Shown here: positions 10,579-19,972 of the stretch, piece after piece
Position numbering within the stretch: the first letter of the stretch is position 1
Layout: each line of letters opens with the position of its first letter
From: Sinorhizobium numidicum
GTDB lineage: Bacteria; Pseudomonadota; Alphaproteobacteria; Rhizobiales; Rhizobiaceae
Length of the DNA stretch: 64,000 bases
Direction: 5' to 3'
Assembly (NCBI RefSeq): GCF_029892045.1
Contig: NZ_CP120367.1
Coordinates: forward strand, 1,984,001-2,048,000
Notes under the pieces: model-generated
What the model was told of the DNA's origin: nothing
Database searches by the model: none
The model's input: the letters and a program-made list of their open reading frames with translations, nothing else
Program-made: the position numbers and the translations under genes

Positions 10579-11622
10579 ATGCAAACGCGTCTCGCGCGGC
10601 TCTACGGCCAACGCGACCTCAAATTAGAAGTCGCGGACGTCGGTGAGCCCGGCGACGGCGAGGTCCTGCTGAAGATGGCTGCCGGAGGCATCTGCGGTTC
10701 CGATCTTCACTATTACCAGGACGGCGGCTTCGGTCCCGTCCGGGTACGCGAGCCCATCATTCCGGGGCATGAGGCTTCCGGGCACGTCGCGGCCCTCGGT
10801 GCCAATGTTTCCGGACTTGCGGTCGGTGACCTGGTGGCAGTCAATCCAAGCCAACCCTGTGGCAGCTGCCGCTTTTGCCGCGAAGGCCTGGCCATTCATT
10901 GCCTGAACATGCAGTTCATGGGCAGCGCCATGCGCCTTCCCCACGCGCAGGGCATGTTCCGCGACTGGCTGGTGGTTCCCGCCATCCAGTGTTTCCCGGC
11001 GGGCACGCTCGTCAGCGCCGGCGAGGCCGCCTGCGCCGAACCGCTGGCCGTCTGCCTTCATGCGGTCGCGCAGTCCGGCGATCTCACCGGCAAAAATGTG
11101 CTTGTTACCGGAGCAGGGCCGATCGGCGCGCTCGTCGTCGCAGCCGCGCGTCATGCCGGAGCGGCAGCGATCGTGGTGACAGACCTTGCCGACGCGGCGC
11201 TTGAACGGGCATTGGCTTTGGGCGCCACGCAGGCCGTCAATGTCGGCCGCGATCCGGCGGGGCTTGCCGCTTACGAAATCGACAAGGGTCAGTTCGACGT
11301 CGCCTTCGAATGCTCCGCCGCCGAACCAGCGCTACGCACCGCGATCGCCACCGTAAGGCCGCGCGGTCTGATCGTGCAGGTTGGAGTGACGGGCGACATC
11401 AGGCTTCCGCTGAACGCCCTGGTCGGCAAGGAATTGCGGCTGATCGGATCGCAGCGCTTCGACGGCGAATTCGCTGTTGCCGTTGAGCTCATAACTCGTC
11501 GCCGGATCGACGTTCGGCCGATCATTTCCCATGAGTTTCCGGTCGATCAGGCAGTTATGGCCTTTGAGCAGGCCGGCGACCGTTCGGCAGCCTGCAAGGT
11601 ACAGCTGACATTTCTGCCCTGA
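10579..11622 (+). CDS. Zinc-dependent dehydrogenase, L-idonate 5-dehydrogenase-like
   Basis: Medium-chain alcohol dehydrogenase of 347 residues. Catalytic zinc ligands are in GICGSDLHYY and PGHEASGHV. The structural-zinc loop is CGSCRFCREGLAIHC. The Rossmann fold has GAGPIGALV near residue 178. GICGSDLHYY with the following DGGFG is typical of IdnD, which oxidises L-idonate to 5-ketogluconate. An in-frame extension reaches back into dctM, but AGGGAGA 6-12 nt before this ATG fixes the start. Fourth gene of the gntR-TRAP operon. Another sugar-acid or polyol substrate remains possible. Confidence 0.85.
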   Translation: MQTRLARLYGQRDLKLEVADVGEPGDGEVLLKMAAGGICGSDLHYYQDGGFGPVRVREPIIPGHEASGHVAALGANVSGLAVGDLVAVNPSQPCGSCRFCREGLAIHCLNMQFMGSAMRLPHAQGMFRDWLVVPAIQCFPAGTLVSAGEAACAEPLAVCLHAVAQSGDLTGKNVLVTGAGPIGALVVAAARHAGAAAIVVTDLADAALERALALGATQAVNVGRDPAGLAAYEIDKGQFDVAFECSAAEPALRTAIATVRPRGLIVQVGVTGDIRLPLNALVGKELRLIGSQRFDGEFAVAVELITRRRIDVRPIISHEFPVDQAVMAFEQAGDRSAACKVQLTFLP

Positions 11623-11730
11623 AGGAGCTTGCATCCCGTGTAGATGGCAGATCGAACCGGGTGTTTGCGCGCGTGCCCAGATCAAAGAGCAGGCACAGCT
11701 ATCCCAAGCACAGTTCGCGCGGCTTGATGA

Positions 11731-12078
11731 TCAGGGGTGGGCTTCAGGAAAGCCGTGGCGCTCGGAGAGCGCCGCAAGGATCTTGTCCTTGTCCGAAACG
11801 TAGGCGCGGCCCCTAAAAACACCTGACTGGTGCGCCGATGTCTGACCATCCGAGAGCACCAGGAGTGGCAGAGATTGGTTTTGCTCTCCGACGAGCGCGA
11901 TAACTGCCTGCCTTGGGCGGGGCCACTCGATACGCTCTACATCAAGCCTCCGCGCCAGCTCGGGGAAGGAGACCAGCACTCCCTCCATCAGGGCACAGTG
12001 CCAGCAGTAAAAGCGCCGGCCAGGGAAAGCGGGATCTTGGAAATCCGGGCGCAGGAGAAAGAGCTTGTCGCGGTTCAT
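11731..12078 (-). CDS. DUF3088 family protein
   Basis: Cytoplasmic protein of 115 residues with the DUF3088 pattern: LLRPDFQDPAFPGRRFYCWHC near the N-terminus, then EGVLVSFPELARRLDVERI, and PLLVL in the middle. The family is common in alphaproteobacteria and has an arsenate-reductase/glutaredoxin-like outline, with a CxxC (here CWHC, about residues 25-28; CPHC is more usual). No function is established. It stands alone on the minus strand after the idonate dehydrogenase gene. Confidence 0.8.
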   Translation of the reverse strand: MNRDKLFLLRPDFQDPAFPGRRFYCWHCALMEGVLVSFPELARRLDVERIEWPRPRQAVIALVGEQNQSLPLLVLSDGQTSAHQSGVFRGRAYVSDKDKILAALSERHGFPEAHP

Positions 12079-12135
12079 ATGGTCACATCTACGATCGTGG
12101 TTACTGAATGGCAGTAGCTGATTCAGCAGCGAGAG

Positions 12136-12333
12136 TCAGGCCTCCACATTTGCTAATTTGCGCACGCGTTCGGCTTCTGTGGGCAGGAAGGCGGCGGGGT
12201 CGTCACCCCGCACATGATCCGGATCCGCATCGGTCCAAAACCCGGACTTTCGTCCAGCTCTCCTCGGCCATTCGTCCCAATAGGCCAGGGCAAAGGTCCG
12301 ATCGCCGCGCTTCCTGGGGAACGAACACTGCAT
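12136..12333 (-). CDS. Small hypothetical protein
   Basis: A 65-residue frame rich in Arg, Asp and Trp (ALAYWDEWPRRAGRKSG, PDHVRGDDPAAFLP). AAGGA lies 8 nt before the chosen ATG. Codon third positions are moderately GC-rich, which fits a coding frame but does not prove it. No family is recognised and no signal or membrane segment is seen. Confidence 0.35.
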   Translation of the reverse strand: MQCSFPRKRGDRTFALAYWDEWPRRAGRKSGFWTDADPDHVRGDDPAAFLPTEAERVRKLANVEA

Positions 12334-12491
12334 TGCATTCTTCCTTATCATGACAGAGCCGACTTCCGCGCGTCCAAGCAGTTACGCGCGGACACGGCAG
12401 CAACGGAGAATACCGGACCTCGGCGGCTCAAGCATGCTGTGGGGAATTTGCCTCGTATGCTTCTCCCGACGGATCTTGGATGGAGGCGCGC

Positions 12492-12686
12492 ATGCGATAC
12501 AGGAAAAATCGCTACCCGGAGCGCGAGGCTCGCAGTGGTTTACCGGTGACGATCATTCTGACTTTGATGGCAGGACTGTGCCTTTATCTTCTGGTCGGAA
12601 ACATGCTCAGCGGCTCCAGCCAGCAAACGCGTGTCTTTCCCCCCGATAGCATCACGGTCGCAGCTGGCGAGAAGAACGCGCCATAG
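12492..12686 (+). CDS. Small single-pass membrane protein
   Basis: Protein of 64 residues: a basic N-terminus (MRYRKNRYPEREARS), one hydrophobic helix (LPVTIILTLMAGLCLYLLVG, about residues 18-37) and a polar C-tail. GGAGG lies 6 nt before the ATG at 12492; an in-frame ATG 12 nt upstream lacks a site. No family is recognised. It is probably anchored in the inner membrane with the tail outside. Confidence 0.6.
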   Translation: MRYRKNRYPEREARSGLPVTIILTLMAGLCLYLLVGNMLSGSSQQTRVFPPDSITVAAGEKNAP

Positions 12687-13114
12687 CTTGGCGACTTTAC
12701 TAGTGCCCCCGACCAGAGGCGGCACTCGCTTCGCCCAGCATCTGTGCAAGGTGTCCTTCCGGGCGCAGGTTTCCGGTCTTGGACTTTGGTCCGACCAAGC
12801 ATAGGTTCAACGTCTTGAGGTAAGCCAGTCGTTGGTCTTATCGACGAGAGCAAAGGTCCCAGCGAGGGATGAGCTCCGGAACATCATTGTGCATCGCGTT
12901 GTTTTTTCCCAGACTTTCGCGCAGCCGCTGTCCCTTCCTGCGCGGGGTCGAGCCCGCCGGCGGTCGCTCCGGCGGGCACTCTTGGCTCATGAGCCGGCCG
13001 TGGATCGTTTCGACGCTTCCGCGGAAACCTAGCGGAGAGTCGTCGTGGTGCCGCACGAATGGGTGTAAATAGGCTTCATTCGACCCACCCTCAGCGGGCC
13101 TTGGGTGTCGCCAG
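12687..13114. other. Intergenic stretch without a supported gene
   Basis: About 430 bp. Open frames on the minus strand here have no Shine-Dalgarno and no recognisable protein pattern. A GC-rich inverted repeat lies around 12945-12990 (CCCGCCGGCGG / GGCGGGC). I see nothing else. Confidence 0.4.
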
Positions 13115-13543
13115 ATGAGAAAGTCTATGCTTTTGCGAAGAACGTTCGTTGTCGGACTTATTGCAGCGTCGTCTAGCCTAATATCGACCACGTTCCCTGT
13201 TCATGCGCTCGCGCAGGGACGCAGTGGAGGAAAGGGCGGAGGCAGCAAAGGGGGCAGTGGCAAGGGGGGGAGTGGCAAGGGGAGTAGCGGCAAGGGGAGT
13301 AGCGGCAAGGCGGGCGGCGCGGGCAATAGCGGTGCTCGCGGCAATACTGGCGCAAACGCGAATCAAGTCACGGGACAGGCGACGAGCAGCGGCGGGTCAA
13401 TCGTCGTGCGGCATTCCAATGGGATGACGGAAAAGCTCATTAACGGCCGATATGAGATGACGGATGCCCGTGGGCGCATCATCATCAGTCGCGGGGCAAC
13501 GTCATCGGATAGCGCGCGGCTCCGTGGCATGCTCGGTCGGTGA
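13115..13543 (+). CDS. Secreted Gly/Ser/Lys-repeat protein
   Basis: Protein of 142 residues. A signal peptide spans about residues 1-34 (LLRRTFVVGLIAASSSLI, cut near VHALAQ). A low-complexity stretch built from GKGGS/GKGSS repeats follows, encoded by near-perfect 15-bp tandem units between about 13228 and 13315. The C-terminal 60 residues are ordered (SIVVRHSNGMTEKLINGRYEM, ARGRIIISRGATSSD). No family function is known. The repeats may vary in copy number between strains. A RIME copy follows the stop. Confidence 0.75.
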   Translation: MRKSMLLRRTFVVGLIAASSSLISTTFPVHALAQGRSGGKGGGSKGGSGKGGSGKGSSGKGSSGKAGGAGNSGARGNTGANANQVTGQATSSGGSIVVRHSNGMTEKLINGRYEMTDARGRIIISRGATSSDSARLRGMLGR

Positions 13544-13558
13544 CGCGGGGCAGCTACC

Positions 13559-13660
13559 TGCATCGTTCCTCAAATCGGGACCGATTTGACGTTAAAACCA
13601 TGCAGCAATTGAAGGTGCTGCCGCGATCTTTGTGCGTCTGAAAAGACGCACGGCGTGCTT
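13559..13660. repeat. RIME-type intergenic element, copy 2
   Basis: Contains TTCCTCAAATCGGGACCGAT, ACCATGCAGCAATTGAAG, and the hairpin TGCGTCTGAAAAGACGCA. It matches the copies at 7.4, 25.6 and 34.5 kb block by block. It lies between the convergent Gly/Ser-rich gene and the response-regulator gene and may act as a terminator for both. Confidence 0.85.
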
Positions 13661-13681
13661 CGAACTCAGCCACCTCCGCTT

Positions 13682-14329
13682 TCATCGAACCTCGCCCGCA
13701 TCTCGCAACACCATGGCAGCTTCCGTACGGTTGCTGACCTTGAGCTTTGCGAAAATGCGGGTGAGATGATGCTTGATCGTCTTTTCGTGCAGGTCGAGCA
13801 CCAGGGCGACCCGCTTGTTACTCAGCCCCGATGCTACCAGCCTCAGCACCTCCTGTTCCCGGCTCGTCAGAGAAGCAATTGGATTTTGATCTTTCGGGCG
13901 GCCGGAGACTACGGAGAGACCCGACAGCAGTCGGGCCGACAAGGTGGGCGAAACGTAGCTTTCTCCGGATGCGACGAGTGTCAGGATTTCCGACAGGGCC
14001 CTGGACCCGACACCTTTCAGAACATAGCCTTTCGCCCCGCTGTTCAAGGCTTTCGCAACGTCCTCGCTTGCTTCCGATACGGTCAACACGACGATCTTTT
14101 GAGAAGGGAACCGCTCAAGAATCGGGGTAATCGCGTTCAAGCCTCCACCCGGCATCGATAGATCAAGAAGAACGATATCGGGTAGCTGGTCTTCAGCTAT
14201 CCTGAGGGCGTCGTCTTTGGTGCTGCCTTGTCCGACGATCGCAAAACCGTCGGTCTCCGCGAGACTTCGCGTCACTCCCTCTCTAAACAGCGGATGGTCA
14301 TCGATCACGGCGACTCGAATAGTTCCCAT
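13682..14329 (-). CDS. NarL/FixJ-type response regulator
   Basis: Two-domain regulator of 215 residues. The receiver domain (1-120) has the acidic pocket VIDDHPLFREG, phospho-acceptor aspartate in VLLDLSMPG (about residue 56) and a conserved lysine in GYVLKG. The LuxR-type helix-turn-helix (about 148-205) reads LTSREQEVLRLVASGLSNK and KTIKHHLTRIFAKL. Its ATG overlaps the stop of the kinase gene by 1 nt (TGATG), so they form a cognate pair. It may control the adjacent molybdenum-hydroxylase operon; that is inference from position. Confidence 0.92.
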   Translation of the reverse strand: MGTIRVAVIDDHPLFREGVTRSLAETDGFAIVGQGSTKDDALRIAEDQLPDIVLLDLSMPGGGLNAITPILERFPSQKIVVLTVSEASEDVAKALNSGAKGYVLKGVGSRALSEILTLVASGESYVSPTLSARLLSGLSVVSGRPKDQNPIASLTSREQEVLRLVASGLSNKRVALVLDLHEKTIKHHLTRIFAKLKVSNRTEAAMVLRDAGEVR

Positions 14330-15738
14330 CAGGTCTGCTCCAATTCGTCGATGCTCAACGACATTCTCACGAGCGTTCCAGTTGCAGAAGACCGTATCAT
14401 GAAACTACCGCCGAGGCTTTCCACCCGCTCGCGCAACCCCGCCAGACCCAGCCTCTCCGGCCCGACTGCGTTGAGATCGAAGCCCTGGCCTTCGTCGCTT
14501 ACTTCGACAATCACATGGCGCTCCTCGACGGCCTGACTGACCCGTTGCCCGAACCCGCCTGCATGACGATAGCCATTGTTCAATGCCTCCTGAATAAACC
14601 GGTAAATACAGATCTTGGCCGAGGGGGAGAGCGGCAACGCAGGGTTCAAAACGGACAGCCCCACCTCGCAATTCGTGCGTTGTTCATGCGCTTTGACGGC
14701 CAATCGCAAAATATCGCCGAGTGCGGCCGCTTCGATATAAGGCAGTACGAGACCGCTGCATATGCTCCGAAGCTCGCGAAGTGCCTCCTCGAGCGTCACC
14801 TTGATGGCTGTTATTTCTGACGCGCGCTCCTGTGCGGGGGCCGAAGACTCGGAGAGAGCCCGACTGTCGAGCCTCAGGGCGGCAAGTGCCACCAACTGCG
14901 CCGGTCCATCATGCAGATCAGCCCCGATACGCCGCAGATAACCTTCGTTGAGCGCCGCAACGCGCTGAGAGGCTCTTTGAACGCGCGCATTCAGTGATTT
15001 ATTCTGCGCGAGCAATTCCGAGAGTTCGCCGACCCGCTCCTTCAAGGTGTGGCGCTGCTCGTCGATAATGCGGCTGCCGCGAAAGACAACGAGCGATAGC
15101 ACGAGAAAGAAGCCGAGCGTGACGCAAGCCACGGCCAACCAGCTCAGCAGGCGTGCGCTGCTGAGGCTGCGTTGGAAATCGGGCGCAATTTCGTAGAATT
15201 CCGAAACGGCAACAACTTCGCCAGACCATGGCTGACGTATGGGGTTATATATTTCCAGCAGGGGCAATCCGCTCGCGCGCTCGGCTTCGCTCTCGACGTC
15301 ATCCACGGGACCGTATTCAGCTACGAGTTGCCCTTGAAAAGCGGCCCGCAGATCTTCACTGGGTTCGAATTGCTTGCCGATCAGATCCTTTTGCTCGGAA
15401 TAAAGGATGGTACCGTCTCGGCGCCACAGTCGAAAGGATGCCAGGCGGCTGCCGAGTGCTCCCTGCCCAAGAGTTTCATCCAGTGCACGCATAACAGCGC
15501 CGTCCAGCACTTCATTGGTTCTCATGTCCGGGAGGATCGGGGCAATCACGCTGTCGACGTATAGTGCCGAGGTCGTGGCCGAATTGCGCGTGAATGCAGC
15601 CTCGATCAGGCTCGTGACGACCGCACCCACGAGAAGCATAGCGATCATCGAGACAACGCTGCCGGCAAGCAGGAACTGCGTTGCGAGCGAGGAGGAATTC
15701 CATCGGTCAAGAAGCTTTTGAAACCGCGACACGGGCAC
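14329..15738 (-). CDS. NarX/DegS-type sensor histidine kinase (HisKA_3)
   Basis: Membrane kinase of 469 residues. A first helix (about 20-42, FLLAGSVVSMIAMLLVGAVV), an extracytoplasmic sensor domain (about 43-195) and a second helix (LLSWLAVACVTLGFFLVLSL) are followed by a coiled-coil linker. The HisKA_3 phospho-site lies in RRIGADLHDGPAQLVALA (His near 277). The ATPase domain has QEALNNGYRHAGG, DEGQGFDL and GLAGLRERVESLGGSF. It phosphorylates the regulator encoded by the overlapping gene downstream. The ligand is unknown. It begins 193 bp downstream of the hydroxylase large-subunit stop. Confidence 0.92.
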   Translation of the reverse strand: MPVSRFQKLLDRWNSSSLATQFLLAGSVVSMIAMLLVGAVVTSLIEAAFTRNSATTSALYVDSVIAPILPDMRTNEVLDGAVMRALDETLGQGALGSRLASFRLWRRDGTILYSEQKDLIGKQFEPSEDLRAAFQGQLVAEYGPVDDVESEAERASGLPLLEIYNPIRQPWSGEVVAVSEFYEIAPDFQRSLSSARLLSWLAVACVTLGFFLVLSLVVFRGSRIIDEQRHTLKERVGELSELLAQNKSLNARVQRASQRVAALNEGYLRRIGADLHDGPAQLVALAALRLDSRALSESSAPAQERASEITAIKVTLEEALRELRSICSGLVLPYIEAAALGDILRLAVKAHEQRTNCEVGLSVLNPALPLSPSAKICIYRFIQEALNNGYRHAGGFGQRVSQAVEERHVIVEVSDEGQGFDLNAVGPERLGLAGLRERVESLGGSFMIRSSATGTLVRMSLSIDELEQT

Positions 15739-15931
15739 GTTCTCGATCAGCCTCAGCTCTGCCGGCTCAATTTTTCATTGAAACTGATAGATATGGCGCC
15801 TCTTGAATACGTCAACTTATTGGCGTCCAGGGCTTCGCTCGCCATCTCCGCGGACCGCGATGCAGCATTTCACCGCGATCCGCTCTGGCAATGCTTGCCG
15901 TGGTTGCCGGCTGGGCGATCCAGGCCCTTTA

Positions 15932-18103
15932 TCAGACACCCAGGCTATTGTTTTTGAGCGGTAATTGCCGGATGCGCTTGCCGGTCGCGGCAAAGACGGC
16001 ATTCAGGACCGCCGGCCCGGCGACGGCGATCGTCGGCTCGCCGACCCCGCCCCAGAAACCGCCGGACGGAACGAGGACCGTCTCGACCGCCGGCATCTGA
16101 TCCATGCGCATGACCTCATAGGTGTCGAAATTCTCCTGCTCGACACGGCCGCCGTTGATCGTGCACTCTCCATAGAGACAGGCTGAAAGGCCGTAAACGA
16201 AGGACCCCTCGACCTGGCGCTCGGCTTGGGCGGGATTGACGATGTGGCCGGAATCGGTCGCCGCGACGATGCGGTGGATCTTCAACTGCCCATCCGTGAC
16301 GGAGACTTCCGCGGCAGCGGCGACGTAGCTGCCGAACCCCATGATCTGCGCCAGACCACGATGGACGCCATGGCGAGGCGGCCTTTCCCAGCCGATCCGC
16401 TCGGCGACGGCATCGAGAACCGCAAGATGCTTGGGGTGGTCGGCGAGCAGTTTCCGCCGAAAATGAAGCGGGTCGATCCCGGCTTCATGTGCCAGCTCGT
16501 CGATGAAGCACTCGACGTAAAGGGCGTTCTGATTGAGATTGACCCCACGCCAGAAACCGGGAGGAACCGGGGGATTTCGCATAGCATGATCGATGAGGAG
16601 GTTCGGGATGGTGTAGCCGAAGGCGCCTTCCGCTCCGCCATCGTTCAAGCCCTGGAAAACGGCGGGGTCGCGTCCGCTTTCGCGTACCTCGGCGCGCAGC
16701 GGCCAAAGAATGGATTGGCCGCTGATGCGCATATGGAAGGCCGTCACGTTACCATCCGCATCAAGCGCCGCCCTGAACCGACATTGCGTTGTCGGGTGGT
16801 AGGCGCCATGGAGCATGTCCTCTTCGCGCGACCAGATAAGCTTCACCGGCGAACCCGGAAATTGCTTGGCGAGCGTTACCGCTTGGCGGACATATTCCTG
16901 ATGCCAGCCGCGCCTGCCGAAGCCGCCGCCGAGATGCAGCTTGTAGACCTCGCATTGTTCGATCGGCAGTCCTGAAGCCTCCGCCGCGATGCTGAGACTG
17001 CCTTCGCCGTTTTGCGTCGGCACCCACACCTCGCACTTGTCCGGCGTATATCGCGCCGTCGCGTTCATCGGCTCCATCGTGGCATGGGCCTGGTAGGGGA
17101 AGGAATAGGTGGCCGAGACGACCTTGGCAGCTCCGGCAACTGCCGCGCGTGCGTCGCCAATGGCGTTACCGACGACGGCCTCCTCGGCGTCGAGGCCTTC
17201 GACCAGCATTGCGGCAATCGAGGCGCTCGTGACTTCTTTATTCGGGCCCTCGTCCCAGACGATCGGCAGCGAATTGAGGGCCGAGTGGGCCTGCCACCAG
17301 GTGTCGGCAACCACCGCAACTGCCGTTTCGTCTACCTGGATGACTTTGCGCACGCCCGGCATGCCCGAAACGGCGGCTGCATCGAAGCTGGCTACTTTGC
17401 CGCCAAAGATCGGGCACGCCTTGATCGAGGCGTTCAGCATGCCCGGTAGCTTCAGATCGACGCCATAGATCTGCTTTCCGGTGAGCTTGTCACGCGTGTC
17501 GAGTCTCGGGAGCGGCTTCCCGGCGATCGTCCAGTCTTTCGGATCCTTCAGCCTCACGTTGGTCGGTGGCGGCATTTGCGCGGCAAGCGAGGCTACCGCG
17601 CCATAGGTGACGCTGCGTCCCGAGGCAGGGTGGGTAATGACGCTCTTTGCAACCGAACACTCCGACGCGGGAACCTTCCACAAGCTCGCCGCCGCGGCAA
17701 TCAGCATTTCCCGCGCGGCCGCGCCGCCTTGGCGCACATATTCGTGCGACTCCCGGATGCCGCGGCTGCCGCCGGTGGAGAAATTGCCCCAGATGCGGCT
17801 TCGCCTCAGGCTTTCTCCAGGTGTCGGGTATTCGGTGGTAACCTTCGACCAGTCGCATTCGAGCTCTTCGGCGACGAGCTGAGCCAGTCCGGTGAGCGTT
17901 CCCTGTCCCATCTCCGAACGAGCAATCCGAATGACGACCGTGTCGTCCGGATGAATGAGGACCCAGGCGTTCACCTCAGGCAAGATTTCCTGCGCCTTCT
18001 CGGCTCGTGCCGCCAAGGGGACATGAAAACCGAGCGAGAATCCGCCGGCCGCTGCGGCGGTGCCAATCAGGAATTTGCGGCGTGACAAGGTTGCGACGGT
18101 CAT
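15932..18103 (-). CDS. Molybdenum hydroxylase large subunit (xanthine dehydrogenase family, IorB-like), Tat-exported
   Basis: Molybdopterin-binding catalytic subunit of 723 residues, of the single-chain type found in isoquinoline 1-oxidoreductase and related aldehyde dehydrogenases. The N-terminus has a twin-arginine signal (SRRKFLIGTAAAAGGFSLG). Cofactor segments include GGGFGRRGWHQEYVRQA, GFWRGVNLNQNALYVE and the C-terminal GGVGEPTIAVAGPAV, whose Glu is the likely catalytic base. The start is set by GAGG 8 nt before the ATG at 18103; an in-frame ATG 48 nt further upstream overlaps the small-subunit gene. With the 2Fe-2S subunit and cytochrome c upstream it forms a periplasmic dehydrogenase. 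The substrate is unknown. Confidence 0.9.
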   Translation of the reverse strand: MTVATLSRRKFLIGTAAAAGGFSLGFHVPLAARAEKAQEILPEVNAWVLIHPDDTVVIRIARSEMGQGTLTGLAQLVAEELECDWSKVTTEYPTPGESLRRSRIWGNFSTGGSRGIRESHEYVRQGGAAAREMLIAAAASLWKVPASECSVAKSVITHPASGRSVTYGAVASLAAQMPPPTNVRLKDPKDWTIAGKPLPRLDTRDKLTGKQIYGVDLKLPGMLNASIKACPIFGGKVASFDAAAVSGMPGVRKVIQVDETAVAVVADTWWQAHSALNSLPIVWDEGPNKEVTSASIAAMLVEGLDAEEAVVGNAIGDARAAVAGAAKVVSATYSFPYQAHATMEPMNATARYTPDKCEVWVPTQNGEGSLSIAAEASGLPIEQCEVYKLHLGGGFGRRGWHQEYVRQAVTLAKQFPGSPVKLIWSREEDMLHGAYHPTTQCRFRAALDADGNVTAFHMRISGQSILWPLRAEVRESGRDPAVFQGLNDGGAEGAFGYTIPNLLIDHAMRNPPVPPGFWRGVNLNQNALYVECFIDELAHEAGIDPLHFRRKLLADHPKHLAVLDAVAERIGWERPPRHGVHRGLAQIMGFGSYVAAAAEVSVTDGQLKIHRIVAATDSGHIVNPAQAERQVEGSFVYGLSACLYGECTINGGRVEQENFDTYEVMRMDQMPAVETVLVPSGGFWGGVGEPTIAVAGPAVLNAVFAATGKRIRQLPLKNNSLGV

Positions 18104-18113
18104 GGTCTGATCC

Positions 18114-18584
18114 TCATCCTTTCTGAGATGCGCCGACATTTTCGGCGGCAAGCTTGATGGCGGCGCGAACGCGATTGTAAGTGCCGCAGCGACAGATATT
18201 GGTGATCTCGGCGTTGATATCCTCGTCGGTTGGTTGCGGTGTGCCGTTGAGGAGGGCTGCCGCTGCCATGATCATGCCGGCCTGGCAGTATCCGCATTGC
18301 GGGACATCGAGCGCCAGCCATGCTTGCTGGACCGGGTGGGAGCCATCTTCGGATAGTCCCTCGATCGTGACGATCTGTTGGTTGGCCTCTATCGCGCTTA
18401 CCGGCATTGCGCAGGAGCGCGTCGCCACGCCGTCGATATGTACGGTACAGGCGCCGCATTGGGCTATTCCGCACCCGAACTTCGTGCCGGTGAGGCCCGC
18501 CTGCTCACGCAGCACCCAGAGGAGTGGTGTTTCGGGATCCACGTCGATATCCCGTGTCTCACCATTGATGGTCAATCGAGCCAT
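18114..18584 (-). CDS. Molybdenum hydroxylase 2Fe-2S small subunit (IorA-like)
   Basis: Electron-transfer subunit of 156 residues with two [2Fe-2S] clusters. The plant-type cluster uses the cysteines in [16 protein letters not shown] with one more in TRSC; the second, helical cluster uses CGYCQAGM and [10 protein letters not shown]. It has no signal peptide and would be carried out by the Tat signal of the large subunit after assembly. It lies 10 bp before the large-subunit gene and 39 bp after the cytochrome gene. Confidence 0.93.
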   Translation of the reverse strand: MARLTINGETRDIDVDPETPLLWVLREQAGLTGTKFGCGIAQCGACTVHIDGVATRSCAMPVSAIEANQQIVTIEGLSEDGSHPVQQAWLALDVPQCGYCQAGMIMAAAALLNGTPQPTDEDINAEITNICRCGTYNRVRAAIKLAAENVGASQKG

Positions 18585-18623
18585 GACATGTTCCTTATCG
18601 GTTAAGGGAGTGGGTAAACCCGC

Positions 18624-19022
18624 CTATCGGACCGCCTCGCCGTCGGTCGAAAAGCTTCGCAGATACGAAATGATCGCCGAGCGCTGCGTCTCGTCGCGAA
18701 TACTGACGCTCATCGTCGTGCCCGGCACCACCTGGCGGGGATTGTTCAGGTAGGCCGCAAGCCGTTCTTCGTCCCAGACGAAGCCCGATGCGCCGAGCGC
18801 CTTTGAATAGCGAGCGCCTTCGACACTGCCTGCCGTGCGCCCAACGAGGCCGGAAAGATGCGGACCCATGCGGTTTTCGCCCATGTTCAAGCTATGACAG
18901 GAGGCGCAGCGGGTGCGGAAAAGCCTCTCTCCTTCGGGAGCTGCAGGCTCCTGTGCCCGGCTCACGCCGGGACAGAGCAGGACGGAAAGGACGAAGGCGG
19001 AAGTTAGGTGCGTGTTTTTCAT
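18624..19022 (-). CDS. Class I c-type cytochrome, electron acceptor of the hydroxylase
   Basis: Periplasmic mono-haem cytochrome of 132 residues with a signal peptide (MKNTHLTSAFVLSVLLCPGV, cut after SRAQ). The haem site is CASCHSLNMG, and the axial methionine is probably in VVPGTTMSVSI. The fold resembles cytochrome c2/c550 (GPHLSGLVGRTAGS). A longer in-frame extension upstream is not protein-like, so I start at this ATG. First gene of the operon; it should pass electrons from the 2Fe-2S subunit to the respiratory chain. Confidence 0.9.
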   Translation of the reverse strand: MKNTHLTSAFVLSVLLCPGVSRAQEPAAPEGERLFRTRCASCHSLNMGENRMGPHLSGLVGRTAGSVEGARYSKALGASGFVWDEERLAAYLNNPRQVVPGTTMSVSIRDETQRSAIISYLRSFSTDGEAVR

Positions 19023-19549
19023 AGGCAATCCTCGTTTCTCTGGCGCCCGCAAGGATGCGCTAGCGCCATCCGCTGCAGATGCTTCGAGATCTGAAGGATA
19101 GATGCCGTTTGTCGCAGAGATGTGCCGGCCGAATTGCCGAGTTGTAACCAAATATCTCAGCCGCGAGCCGCCAAGTCCTTGGCTTTGGTCCAGACTGGCG
19201 TGAGTCCCCTTCGAAACAGCTTCAATAAAACCTTGGTAGTAAAGTACACCGACCAATCGAATTCGACGCAAGGCCGGATCGTTACATGGTTCTGGATGTT
19301 TGGACGAGTTTCTCCCGGGAAGAGGTTGATACATCTAGATACAAACTAGCCTTCCCCCTGGGATAATATTGCGACAGATCAAATTTAAGCTCCGCAGATA
19401 GGAAGCAAGGGCCGGTGCCGATGCGGTGGAGAAACGCCGAACCGGCGACAGCGCGCATCCCTATAGCTATGCGGCCCGCCATGCCGCCCCAAAGCACATT
19501 GGTCTCCTCAGAGCGGGAGATCGATCACTAACGCAACGACTGTTGCTCG
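19023..19549. other. Intergenic stretch upstream of the cytochrome operon
   Basis: About 530 bp that is more AT-rich than its surroundings (19200-19400). It should hold the promoter of the minus-strand cytochrome-hydroxylase operon. I could not identify a convincing promoter or gene in it. Confidence 0.4.
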
Positions 19550-19849
19550 ATGGACATAGGATCGACGGACATGAAACATAGATTTACCGATGGGGAACCT
19601 GCCTATCTTCGGGACCGCCGGGAAGCCGTTGCGCGCCCGGGCGCGAACTTGATTGCAGGAATAGTTCTGAGCACAGCCTCGGCGTTCGGCGTCGCGCTGG
19701 TTGTGCCGGAGTCCGGTCTCAGCGAAAGGGCTTATGCCGCCCGGGTTACGCCGGTCGGATCGACAGACGTGCGAAAGCCGATGCTCTGCGTGAAACTGGA
19801 TTCGTCCACGGTCGACAGCGCGCAATTGCCGATCGAGGGCTCCGGCTGA
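19550..19849 (+). CDS. Hypothetical protein with one hydrophobic segment
   Basis: Frame of 99 residues; starting at the second ATG (19571) gives 92. One hydrophobic stretch (LIAGIVLSTASAFGVALVV, about residues 34-52) could be a membrane anchor. It is followed by a polar tail ending LDSSTVDSAQLPIEGSG. No family is recognised. The Shine-Dalgarno is weak for both starts. It stands alone between two minus-strand operons. Confidence 0.45.
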   Translation: MDIGSTDMKHRFTDGEPAYLRDRREAVARPGANLIAGIVLSTASAFGVALVVPESGLSERAYAARVTPVGSTDVRKPMLCVKLDSSTVDSAQLPIEGSG

Positions 19850-19972
19850 AGGCGCGCCGATCGGCGCCTGAGATTCCTTGGCAGTCCCTGTCGGGTGCCG
19901 CACAAAGGCCATGCCCTCGCTGCGGCGTTAGCCAGGCCCGCGTATCATCTCCGCGGCACCATCCCGTGTGCT

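Noticed and set aside
12838..13191. Minus-strand frame of 117 codons
   Set aside because: No Shine-Dalgarno and no family pattern; it overlaps the start of the secreted repeat protein.
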